Shown: in pieces, positions 36,123-43,594 of the stretch | Layout: each line of letters opens with the position of its first letter | Numbering within the stretch: the stretch's first letter is position 1 | Assembly (NCBI RefSeq): GCF_008119785.1 | Contig: NZ_VSFA01000005.1 | Span: forward strand, 143,004 to 207,003 | Direction of reading: 5' to 3' | DNA length: 64,000 nucleotides | Source of the DNA: Micromonospora sp. MP36 | Lineage (GTDB): Bacteria; Actinomycetota; Actinomycetes; Mycobacteriales; Micromonosporaceae | Program-made: the position numbers and the translations under genes | The notes under the pieces: generated by a model | The model's input: the letters and a program-made list of their open reading frames with translations, nothing else | Told to the model about the DNA's origin: nothing | The model's database searches: none

Positions 36123-36989
36123 ATGGCGAACCCGTTCGTCAAGGGTTGGAAATACCTGATGGCGCTCTTCGGCTCGAAGATCGACGAGCACGCCGACCCG
36201 AAGGTGCAGATCCAGCAGGCCATCGAGGAGGCCCAGCGGCAGCACCAGGCGCTGGTCCAGCAGGCGGCCGCGGTGATCGGTAACCAGCGCCAGCTCGAGA
36301 TGAAGCTGTCCCGGCAGATGTCCGAGGTCGAGCAGCTCCAGGCCAACGCCCGGCAGGCCCTGGTCCTGGCCGACCAGGCCCGGACCCGGGGCGACGAGAC
36401 CGAGGCGGGGCGGTACGAGCAGTCCGCGCAGCTGCTCGCCACCCAGCTGGTCTCCGCCGAGCAGGCCGCCGAGGACCTCAAGACGTTGCACGACCAGGCG
36501 CTCGGCGCGGCCGCGCAGGCCCGCAAGGCGGTCGAGAACAACTCGATGATCCTCCAGCAGAAGCTGGCCGAGCGGACCAAGCTGCTCAGCCAGCTCGAGC
36601 AGGCCAAGATGCAGGAGAGCGTGGCCCGCTCGCTGGAGTCCATGTCCGCGCTGACCGCGCCCGGCACCACCCCCTCCCTGGACGAGGTCCGGGACCGGAT
36701 CGAGCGCCGGTACGCCACCGCGATGGGCCGGGCCGAGCTGGCCGGCAACTCCGTCGAGGGCCGGATGCTGGAGATCCAGAAGGCCACGCTCGACTCGGCC
36801 GGGACGGCGAGACTGGAGCAGATCCGGTCGAGCATGGCCGGCGAGCGGCTCACCGGCCGGCAGGAGTCCCCGGCGGTGGGGGAGGCGCAGCCCGCACCCG
36901 CCGCCAACCCGGCCGCCGCCGCCCGGCTGGACCAGATCCGGGCCAGCATGAGCCGGGAGCGCGGCACCGGGGAGAGCACCACGAGCTGA
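36123..36989 (+). CDS. pspA: PspA/IM30 family envelope stress protein
   Basis: 288 residues, nearly all coiled coil (~25-225), starting with the membrane-binding amphipathic helix [20 protein letters not shown]. PspA proteins form ESCRT-III-like scaffolds that protect the membrane and restrain a partner regulator. After an Ala/Pro linker, a short C-terminal repeat is visible: [13 protein letters not shown] near 233 and [13 protein letters not shown] near 270. GGGGACAACGCGG precedes ATG 36123. Between clgR-like and pspM genes, as in M. tuberculosis Rv2745c-Rv2743c. Confidence 0.93.
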   Translation: MANPFVKGWKYLMALFGSKIDEHADPKVQIQQAIEEAQRQHQALVQQAAAVIGNQRQLEMKLSRQMSEVEQLQANARQALVLADQARTRGDETEAGRYEQSAQLLATQLVSAEQAAEDLKTLHDQALGAAAQARKAVENNSMILQQKLAERTKLLSQLEQAKMQESVARSLESMSALTAPGTTPSLDEVRDRIERRYATAMGRAELAGNSVEGRMLEIQKATLDSAGTARLEQIRSSMAGERLTGRQESPAVGEAQPAPAANPAAAARLDQIRASMSRERGTGESTTS

Positions 36990-37005
36990 GGGGCGGGGGA
37001 GACTG

Positions 37006-37785
37006 ATGGTGGATGAGCGGACGCGACACTTCCGCCGGCTGCGCCGGTTGCGGCGGTCCGCCCGGCGGTGGAGCGTCCTGGCCGGCGGGCTCGGCGGGGC
37101 GGCGGCGGTGCTGACCCCGTACGCCGGGCTCGGCCTGCCGGACGCCGCCTGGGCCGGTGCCGCCGGCAGCGCCATCGCCGTCGCCGCCTGGCGCTGGGCG
37201 GACCTCCGCGCGCTGGCCGCCGTGCCGGCGCCGCCGGCCCTCGATCCGGCCGAGGCCGCCGCCCGCTCCCGCGCCCGGCTGGTCGCCGCCGTGGAGCGGC
37301 TGCCCGTCGGCCCCGGCGTCCTGTCCGAGGTACGCCGGGTCCGCTCCCGCCTGGCGCTGCGCGGCACCTCGGCGGCCAACGCATGGGTCCGGCTGGACCG
37401 GGCGGCGCTGACGCTGGCCGGGATGACCGGGCGGCTGACCGGGCTGGCCGAGCCGGCGGTCCAGGAGGCCGCCGAGGCCGACCGCTCCCTGCGCGACCTG
37501 GCCCACCGGGTGGCCAGCGTGGAGCGGGCCCTCAAACTCGCCCCGGGCGAGGCCCAGGGGCCGCTCGCCGAGGCCCACGGCACCCTGGCCGCCCAGTTGG
37601 AGAGCGGGGTTTCCGCGTACGAGCAGCTGGTGGTGGCCGCCGCCGGCTACGTCGCCGAGGACGCCCGGCCCAGCACCGAGCACCCGGCCGCCGGCCGCCT
37701 CACCGAGGCGACCGACCTGCTGCACGGCGTCGCGTCGGCCCTGGCCGAACTGCGCACCGCCAACCCCCCGCTCCGCACCCCCTGA
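37006..37785 (+). CDS. pspM: PspM-like membrane protein of the Psp system
   Basis: 259 residues. A basic N-terminus (RTRHFRRLRRLRRSARR) is followed by two short membrane segments (~24-42 and 46-66), then a long Ala/Leu/Glu/Arg-rich helical cytoplasmic region (~85-250). Starts 16 bases after pspA with GGGGGAGAC in front. In mycobacteria the third gene of this operon encodes PspM, which recruits PspA to the membrane. The assignment here is by position and topology; sequence conservation is low. Confidence 0.75.
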   Translation: MVDERTRHFRRLRRLRRSARRWSVLAGGLGGAAAVLTPYAGLGLPDAAWAGAAGSAIAVAAWRWADLRALAAVPAPPALDPAEAAARSRARLVAAVERLPVGPGVLSEVRRVRSRLALRGTSAANAWVRLDRAALTLAGMTGRLTGLAEPAVQEAAEADRSLRDLAHRVASVERALKLAPGEAQGPLAEAHGTLAAQLESGVSAYEQLVVAAAGYVAEDARPSTEHPAAGRLTEATDLLHGVASALAELRTANPPLRTP

Positions 37786-37794
37786 CCGGCCTGC

Positions 37795-37844
37795 GTTGAC
37801 CAAGACGTTTGCGGGCGAATTCCTGACGTGACCCTCTTGATCGA
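37795..37844. repeat. Imperfect inverted repeat between convergent genes
   Basis: GTTGACCAAGACGTTTGCG and a complementary right arm ending CTCTTGATCGAC flank a short spacer. It resembles the palindrome at 51735-51791 (both have GTTGA(T/C)CAAG...TTTGCG). Lies between the converging pspM and oxidase genes; probable terminator or dispersed repeat. Confidence 0.55.
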
Positions 37845-37856
37845 CGCCGCGGGTGG

Positions 37857-40800
37857 TCAGTCGGGGGTGGTGATGGGGATGGGGCCGGTCCAGGCGGACG
37901 TGCCGACGACGTTGAACGACCGGATCCGGTAGTGGTAGGTGACGCCCCGGGCCAGCCCGGTGTTGGTGAAGCCACGGCCGGTGACGCCGAAGGCGGCCAA
38001 CTCGCGGGTGAACCCGGGGTCGAGGGCGCGCTGCACCACGAACCCGGACCCGGGTCCGGTGGGCGTGCTGGCGGACCAACTCAGGATCACCGTGGCGGTG
38101 TCCGGGGCGGGTGCGGTCGTGGTGGCGCACACCCCGGTCGGCACCCCGGGCCGGGGCGGGGTGGTCACCGTCGCCACCGTCGACCAGGGTGAGGCGGCGC
38201 CCAGGTACGTGGTGCGTACCCGGTAGTAGTACGTGGTGTTCGGGGCGACCGCCGCGTCGAGGTGCGCGTCGTCGACCGCGATGGCGGTGGTCCCCGGCCC
38301 GCTGGTGAACGTCGGGTTGGTGGCCCGCTGCACGTCCACGCCGGTGGCGAACGAGCGGTTGGCCCAACGCAGCGCGACCCGCAGCGGTGCGGCCGGTGGC
38401 ACCGCCGCGGTCAGCTTCGCCGGGGAGGTGAGCTGCACCGACGCCGGGACGCTGTTCGACCAGGTCGAGCAGCTCACCGCGTTCTCCGCCCGGATCCGGT
38501 AGTGGTACGTGACCCCCGGCGTCACCGTCGCGTCGGTGTACCGGGTGGCGGTGGCCGCCACGGTGATCTCGGTGAGCCCGGCGATAAAGGTGGCGTCGGT
38601 GGCCCGCTGCAGCAGGTGACTGGTCGCCGGCGGGCGGCTGCCGTTGCCCGTCCAGGCCAGCGCGATGGCCGGTAGTGCGGTGGCCGACCCGGGTGCCGGG
38701 GTGGCGGTCAGCCCGGTCGGCGCCTTGGGTGCGACCCGCAGCACCAGGGGCCGGCTCATGCCCTGGTCGCGCAGCCCCGCCGACCGCGTCTGCCAGCGGT
38801 ACTCCCAGCCAAGGTTGACCAGCTGGTTGACCACCGTGGCGGGCCGCCCGTCGACCGGACTCACCGGGCTGGCGTCGAGGCGGACGCCGGCCGGCCGCGT
38901 GGGGTCGAGCAGCCGTACGCTGTCGCCGATCTTGAACGGCAGGCTGGGCGGGACCGGGCGCAGCGCCACGATCACATCCTCCCGCGGGTTGACCCGCACG
39001 GTCTCCTTCCAACCCAGCTCGTTCGGGTCAGGCGGGCGGAGCGTGCCGTCCCAGCCGACCCGGTTGACCAGTTGCAGGTCGCAGCCCTCGACGTGCACCG
39101 GCTGAGTGGCCGGCGCGTCCCCGACGATCCGCCAGAGCTGGGTGCCGTCGGCCGGGGTGCCGACCGGCACGGTGGGGTCGGTCGCGTACAGCACCTCGGT
39201 GGCCGGGTCGACCGGCCCGAGCGGCAGGGTGGCCGGGGCCAGCGGCCCGGCGTGCGGGTGGCCGACGCCGAGCCGGCCCACCGCCCGGCCGTGCCGGGGC
39301 TCGAAGACCTGCCCGACCGACTTCACCGCCAACGGCAGCGTCACCGGGGCGATCGCGCCGACCGGGGTGAAGGTCACCGAGGTGGTGCGCGCGGGAACCA
39401 GCGTCTCCCGGGGCGTCCGGGTGCCGAAGGCGGCGTCGTACACCGGTTGCGGCACGATCGGCGGCCGCTGGCTCGCCGCGTACGCGCCGGGCAGGCGGGC
39501 GGCCAGCCTGGCCAGGTCGTACGGCGGCGCCGGGGTGCCCGCCACGCGGAACTGGAGCAGCGTCCGGGTGTTCGGGCCGTAGCCGGGCAGGGCGGCGGGG
39601 AGGCCGCCCGTCGCGGTGCGGTCCGGGGCGTCGGTGTAGTGGTCGTAGCGGGGGTCGAACCGGGGCAGCGGGGCCGGGCAGTCGTTGTAGAGGATCAGCG
39701 TGCTGCCCGGGGGGACGGCGGAGAAGTCCACCACCACGTCGGCCCGCTCGCCGGGCGCGAGCAGCAGCGTGTGCCCGTCCACGTTGAGCACGGTCGGGTC
39801 CTGGCGGTCGTACCGGTAGCCGATCGGCCGGTTCACCAGCACCGCCGGGGCGGGCAGCAGGCCGCACTCGTTGCCGATCTGGATCAGGTCCGGGCCGGCC
39901 GCGCGGTGATCCGGCACCCCGCCCTCGCGCCCGTCGGTGGGCCAGTACGCCGGCCGCCCGGGCGCGCGGACCGCGTCGACCATCGGCACCTCGCCGGCCT
40001 CCAGCTCGCCCGGATCGCCGTCGTCGGTCCACATCGGCTCGTCCGAGCACGCCCGGTAGAGCTGAAGGTGGAGGCTGCGGTCCGCGCAGGCGTTGAGGAT
40101 CCGGAACCGGTACGCCCGCGGCGCCACCTCCAGGTACGGGTAGGCCACCCCGTTCACCAGCGGGGTGTCCCCGTACGCCTCGGGAACGGCTGACGGGTGC
40201 GGCACCCCCGGCGCCAGCGGCGGCTCCTCCGGTTCGGCGACCGGGTCGTGGTGCGGGTTCGGCACCGGCGCCACCCACGGGCTGCCGCCGCCGTCCGGGT
40301 CGTGCGTCCACGGCCCGTAGTCCCAACGGCCGGTGGGGTTGCTGCCGGTGCTCCGGTAGGGGTTCTGCCGTGGCTGGTAGATGTGCGGGTGCCAGAGGCT
40401 GCCCTTGGCGCCCCAGCGGTCCCGGTCCCAGGTCGGGTCCTGGGCGGCGAGCTGCGCGTCGTCCGGCACGAAGGTCTTGTCCTGGATCACCAGCGGCAGC
40501 TCGTCGGCGGGGAGCACCCCCTCGTCAACCAGCCGCTCCTCGGCGGGATCGGTGAGCAGGTAGAGGGCGAGCTGCCCGGAGTAGACGGTGAGCCGGGCCA
40601 GGCCGAGGGTGTTGTCGTGCAGCCACATCAGCCGCCCGCTCTGGTCGTTCGGGAAGTAGAGCGTGGTGGCGCCGGCGCCCGGCGGCGGCATGTCCGGCAC
40701 CGGCACGACCCCCACCCCGACGGGGTACGGGGTGATCTCGCCCGCGGGCGTGACCCACTGCCACGGGTTGCCCGCGCTGATCCAGGCCGTCTGCGCGCCG

Positions 40801-41651
40801 GCCAGGTGCGGCACCGCCCGGTTCTGCGGGTACGGCGCCGGGCCGTCCCGCGGCCCGGTCCCGGCCCCGTCGACGGTCTCGTCCACCGGCAGGAAGAGCT
40901 CACCGGCCCGCCCGGTCGGAAGCTGGTTGATGAACTTGATCCGCACCGGCCGGCCGCGGCGCGCCCGGATCAGCGGCCCGACGTGCCAGGGCCGGTCCGG
41001 CGGGCTGACCGTGTTGTGCCCGGACGGGTCGGTGCCCAGGTTGAGCTGGCGGTAACCGCGCAGCCGGGTGGCGGGCAGGTCCCGGTGCAGGCGCTGCGCG
41101 TACTCCTGGAGCCCGATCTCGTAATAGTCGCAGCCGGGCCAGGTGATGGTGTCGGGCACCGCCACCGGCAGCCGGGCGCCCAGCCCGGCGGTGGCCGGCG
41201 ACGGCTCCAGCGACGGCTTCAGGTCGCTGCGCGGCGCCAGACCGGCCTTCATTCGGTCCGGAGCGCCGCCTGCCGGCGTAGAGGCCGAATTGTGTGGCCG
41301 CCCGGCCTTCATTCGGTCCGGAGTGCCGCCTGGCGGCGCGGAGGCCGAATTATGGCCGCCAGCCGAGCTGGAGTTGTCGAATCCGTCCGGCACTGGCAGC
41401 GCGTCGACGAACTTGCGGATGCCCGTTCCGGGCACCGGCCGGCCGGTCCGGTCGAGGATCGGCAGCGGACTGCCGGCGAAGTTCGGCACCGGGCCGAAGC
41501 AGCGGGGTACGGCGGCCGGGTCGAGGCTGGCCGGCGCCGGCCCGGTCTCCTCCTCGGGGACCCGGGCGGCGGGCACCGTGGGCGTGTCGTCCTCGGCGGC
41601 CCGGACGGCACGGTCCGCCCAGCCCGGCCGGAATCTGCGGAACAGGGCCAT
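37857..41651 (-). CDS. Multicopper-oxidase-fold protein with three FnIII domains; copper ligands degenerate
   Basis: 1264 residues; start ATG 41651 (MALFRRFRPGW) has GGGGAGA upstream. No signal peptide. Cupredoxin domains cover about 60-960 in the order of CotA/bilirubin-oxidase-type enzymes. The usual copper motifs are changed: HLHG became HLAG (AVPHLAGAQTAW), HDH became HDN (MWLHDNTLG), HPIHLH became QPVHVE, and the C-terminal HCHxxxH site reads WEYRWQTRSAGLRDQGM. Three fibronectin III domains follow (~970-1264), each ending in a YHYRIR-type strand. Two 20-residue repeats (HNSAS...DRMKAG) from a DNA repeat sit in the linker near residue 100. A structural or binding role is more likely than oxidation (inference). 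Confidence 0.75.
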   Translation of the reverse strand: MALFRRFRPGWADRAVRAAEDDTPTVPAARVPEEETGPAPASLDPAAVPRCFGPVPNFAGSPLPILDRTGRPVPGTGIRKFVDALPVPDGFDNSSSAGGHNSASAPPGGTPDRMKAGRPHNSASTPAGGAPDRMKAGLAPRSDLKPSLEPSPATAGLGARLPVAVPDTITWPGCDYYEIGLQEYAQRLHRDLPATRLRGYRQLNLGTDPSGHNTVSPPDRPWHVGPLIRARRGRPVRIKFINQLPTGRAGELFLPVDETVDGAGTGPRDGPAPYPQNRAVPHLAGAQTAWISAGNPWQWVTPAGEITPYPVGVGVVPVPDMPPPGAGATTLYFPNDQSGRLMWLHDNTLGLARLTVYSGQLALYLLTDPAEERLVDEGVLPADELPLVIQDKTFVPDDAQLAAQDPTWDRDRWGAKGSLWHPHIYQPRQNPYRSTGSNPTGRWDYGPWTHDPDGGGSPWVAPVPNPHHDPVAEPEEPPLAPGVPHPSAVPEAYGDTPLVNGVAYPYLEVAPRAYRFRILNACADRSLHLQLYRACSDEPMWTDDGDPGELEAGEVPMVDAVRAPGRPAYWPTDGREGGVPDHRAAGPDLIQIGNECGLLPAPAVLVNRPIGYRYDRQDPTVLNVDGHTLLLAPGERADVVVDFSAVPPGSTLILYNDCPAPLPRFDPRYDHYTDAPDRTATGGLPAALPGYGPNTRTLLQFRVAGTPAPPYDLARLAARLPGAYAASQRPPIVPQPVYDAAFGTRTPRETLVPARTTSVTFTPVGAIAPVTLPLAVKSVGQVFEPRHGRAVGRLGVGHPHAGPLAPATLPLGPVDPATEVLYATDPTVPVGTPADGTQLWRIVGDAPATQPVHVEGCDLQLVNRVGWDGTLRPPDPNELGWKETVRVNPREDVIVALRPVPPSLPFKIGDSVRLLDPTRPAGVRLDASPVSPVDGRPATVVNQLVNLGWEYRWQTRSAGLRDQGMSRPLVLRVAPKAPTGLTATPAPGSATALPAIALAWTGNGSRPPATSHLLQRATDATFIAGLTEITVAATATRYTDATVTPGVTYHYRIRAENAVSCSTWSNSVPASVQLTSPAKLTAAVPPAAPLRVALRWANRSFATGVDVQRATNPTFTSGPGTTAIAVDDAHLDAAVAPNTTYYYRVRTTYLGAASPWSTVATVTTPPRPGVPTGVCATTTAPAPDTATVILSWSASTPTGPGSGFVVQRALDPGFTRELAAFGVTGRGFTNTGLARGVTYHYRIRSFNVVGTSAWTGPIPITTPD
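41241..41360 (-). repeat. Two tandem 60-nt copies of the dispersed repeat, translated in frame
   Basis: Units 41241-41300 and 41301-41360 are about 85% identical. Each has CGGCCTTCATTCGGTCCGGA, then GCCGCCTG(G/C)CGGCG, then GAGGCCGAATT. A unit length of 60, a multiple of three, keeps the reading frame of the oxidase gene. The same sequence, in opposite orientation, is at 19842-19897 outside any gene. Confidence 0.85.
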
Positions 41652-41893
41652 GGCTCTCCCCGGGATCGGGGCGGGTACGCGCCACGCCGACGTGGCGGGC
41701 GTACCCGCTGCTGACGATCGGTGAGCAGTCAACCGCAGCATGCGACTCGGAAGCCCGAGGAGGGAAGTACCCAATCGTCCCTATCTCGGGCGATCTTGGC
41801 GATTCATGGAAGTTCCACGAACCCACCGCCGGGGTCAGCGGTCGAAGTGGATCTCCGCAGGGAGCTGGTCGGCGACTCCGACCAGCCGGGAGG

Positions 41894-42697
41894 TCAGGAG
41901 CGGTCCGGCTGGCAGGCGGGGCACCAGTAGGTGACCCGCTCGCCCAGTTCCGCCTGCTGGACGGCGGTGCCGCAGCGCCGGCAGGGCTGGGCCCGGCGGC
42001 CGTACACGTAGCTGGTCTGCCCCCGCCGCAGTGAGCCGGTGGTGCTCTGCGTCCAGCGGCCCCGGTTCGCGGCGAGCAACCGCTGCGCGAGCACGACCGT
42101 GCCGGCCAGGTCGGGCACCGCGCCGACCCGCGTCCACGGCGAGATGCCGCGCAGGAAGAGCACCTCGCACTTGTACAAGTTGCCCACCCCGGCCAGGTTG
42201 CGCTGGTCCAGCAGCGCCTCGCCGATGGTCTCGTCCGGGCGGGCGGCCAGCCGGCGGACCGCCTCGTCCGGGTCCCAGTCCGGCCCGAGCAGATCCGGCC
42301 CGAGATGGCCGACCAGCGACTCCTCCGCCGCGGTCGGGATCAGGGCCAGCTCGTGCAGGTGGTAGCCGACCGCGACCGCGCCGGGGGAGCGGAACACCAC
42401 CCGGATCAGGTGCGCCGGCCGGGCCGCCCACCGCTCGCCCGGGGCGTACGCGCGCCAGGCGCCGTCCATCCGCAGATGCGAGTGCAGCGTCCAGTCCCGC
42501 CCGCCGGTGTGCCCCTCGGGTGCGGTGAGCCGGAGCAGCAGGTGCTTGCCCCGGCTGGCCGATTCGCGGACGGTCCAGCCGGCCAGGTCGGTCGCGGCGA
42601 GCTGCGGCACCCGGAAGTCGGAACCGGTGAGCCGGGCACCGGCCAGGGCGCGCTGGAGGACGCGGGCGGTGTTCCAGACGGTGTCACCTTCGGGCAC
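41894..42697 (-). CDS. nei2: Endonuclease VIII-like DNA glycosylase (Nei2)
   Basis: Bifunctional glycosylase/AP lyase that removes oxidised pyrimidines. The N-terminus MPEGDTVWNTARVLQ exposes the catalytic Pro2/Glu3 of the Fpg/Nei family. LLDQRNLAGVGNLYKCEVLFLRGI near residue 160 is the helix-two-turn-helix. The C-terminal zinc finger is CRRC...CPAC (~237-262). 267 residues. The motif TVW rather than LPEVE places it in the Nei/Nei2 group known from actinobacteria. The 242 bases to the oxidase gene upstream hold a small hairpin (CTCGG...CCGAG) but no gene. Confidence 0.93.
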   Translation of the reverse strand: MPEGDTVWNTARVLQRALAGARLTGSDFRVPQLAATDLAGWTVRESASRGKHLLLRLTAPEGHTGGRDWTLHSHLRMDGAWRAYAPGERWAARPAHLIRVVFRSPGAVAVGYHLHELALIPTAAEESLVGHLGPDLLGPDWDPDEAVRRLAARPDETIGEALLDQRNLAGVGNLYKCEVLFLRGISPWTRVGAVPDLAGTVVLAQRLLAANRGRWTQSTTGSLRRGQTSYVYGRRAQPCRRCGTAVQQAELGERVTYWCPACQPDRS

Positions 42698-42739
42698 CCC
42701 TCCATCCTCCCTCGCCCCGCCCGGCCCGCACCCGGTGGC

Positions 42740-43576
42740 TCAGCCGTGAGTCACCGTCAGCACGTCCCCCGGGCGTACCCCGAGCCGGTCCACCGCCCGG
42801 CCAGTGTTCACGGCGACGGCGACCAGGCCGGCGGAATCCGGGTACACCACCAGCTCACCGAGCGGGGCGTCGCCGAAGGTGCGCCCGCGCACCGCGAGGA
42901 CGCCAGCGGCGGCCTCGGGTCGCGGCGCGGCGTCGGGCGCGCCGAGGCCCTCGCTGGCCACCCGGACCCGTGCTGGCAGCCCGTCGAGGAGGTCCCCGGG
43001 GGCGGCGAGCTGGACGTTGCCGAAGTGGTCCAGGGTGAGGACCTCGGCGGCGAACCCGTCGGCGGTGCGGCGGACCACCGGCGCGGGCAGCCGGACCAGC
43101 GCCCCCGGGTCCAGCGCCGGGCCGGCGTCGGCGAGCGGCGCGCCGAGCGCGAGCCGGGCGGCGACCGGCGCGAAGACGTCCCGGCCGTGGAAGGTGCGGG
43201 AGACCGCGGGCGCCAGCCAGTCCGGGTTGGCCAGCTCGACCGCGGCGGTGATCCCGCCGAGCGCCGCGGCGGCGTCGAGGAGCAGACCGTTGTCCGGCCC
43301 GACGAGCAGCCCGCCCGGGGTGGCCAGGCCGATCCCGCGGCGGGCGGTGCCCACGCCCGGGTCGACCACCGCCACGTGCACCCCTTCGGGCAGGTGCGGC
43401 ACGGTCTGCGCGAGCACCGCGGCACCCCGCCGGACGTCCGCCGGTGGCACGAGGTGGGTCACGTCGATCACCCGGGCGGCCGGGGCGAGCCGGGCGAGGA
43501 CTCCGTGACACGCCGCGACGAACCCGTCGGCGAGGCCGTAGTCGGTGGTCAGCGAGATCCAGGCGGTCGGGGCCAT
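42740..43576 (-). CDS. SAM hydroxide adenosyltransferase (DUF62) family
   Basis: 278 residues, related to the fluorinase/chlorinase family but with the hydrolase triad: Asp72 and Arg79 in VDPGVGTARR and His130 in TFHGRDVFAP, the spacing expected for S-adenosylmethionine hydrolases that make adenosine and methionine. The N-terminal TDYGLADGFVA and GPDNGLLL bind SAM. Halogenases lack the Arg-His pair, so halogenation is unlikely. Same strand as nei2, 42 bases upstream of it. The tnpB element begins about 20 bases from its start codon. Confidence 0.87.
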   Translation of the reverse strand: MAPTAWISLTTDYGLADGFVAACHGVLARLAPAARVIDVTHLVPPADVRRGAAVLAQTVPHLPEGVHVAVVDPGVGTARRGIGLATPGGLLVGPDNGLLLDAAAALGGITAAVELANPDWLAPAVSRTFHGRDVFAPVAARLALGAPLADAGPALDPGALVRLPAPVVRRTADGFAAEVLTLDHFGNVQLAAPGDLLDGLPARVRVASEGLGAPDAAPRPEAAAGVLAVRGRTFGDAPLGELVVYPDSAGLVAVAVNTGRAVDRLGVRPGDVLTVTHG

Positions 43577-43594
43577 GCGGGAAGGCTAACCAAC

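Noticed and set aside
41241..41360. CRISPR-like repeat array
   Set aside because: Only two directly abutting units with no spacers, inside a coding frame.
37857..41651. Functional laccase or copper oxidase annotation
   Set aside because: All the expected His motifs are altered, so the usual name would overstate what the sequence shows.
42740..43576. Fluorinase/chlorinase
   Set aside because: The Asp-Arg-His triad of SAM hydrolases is present, and halogenases lack the Arg-His pair.
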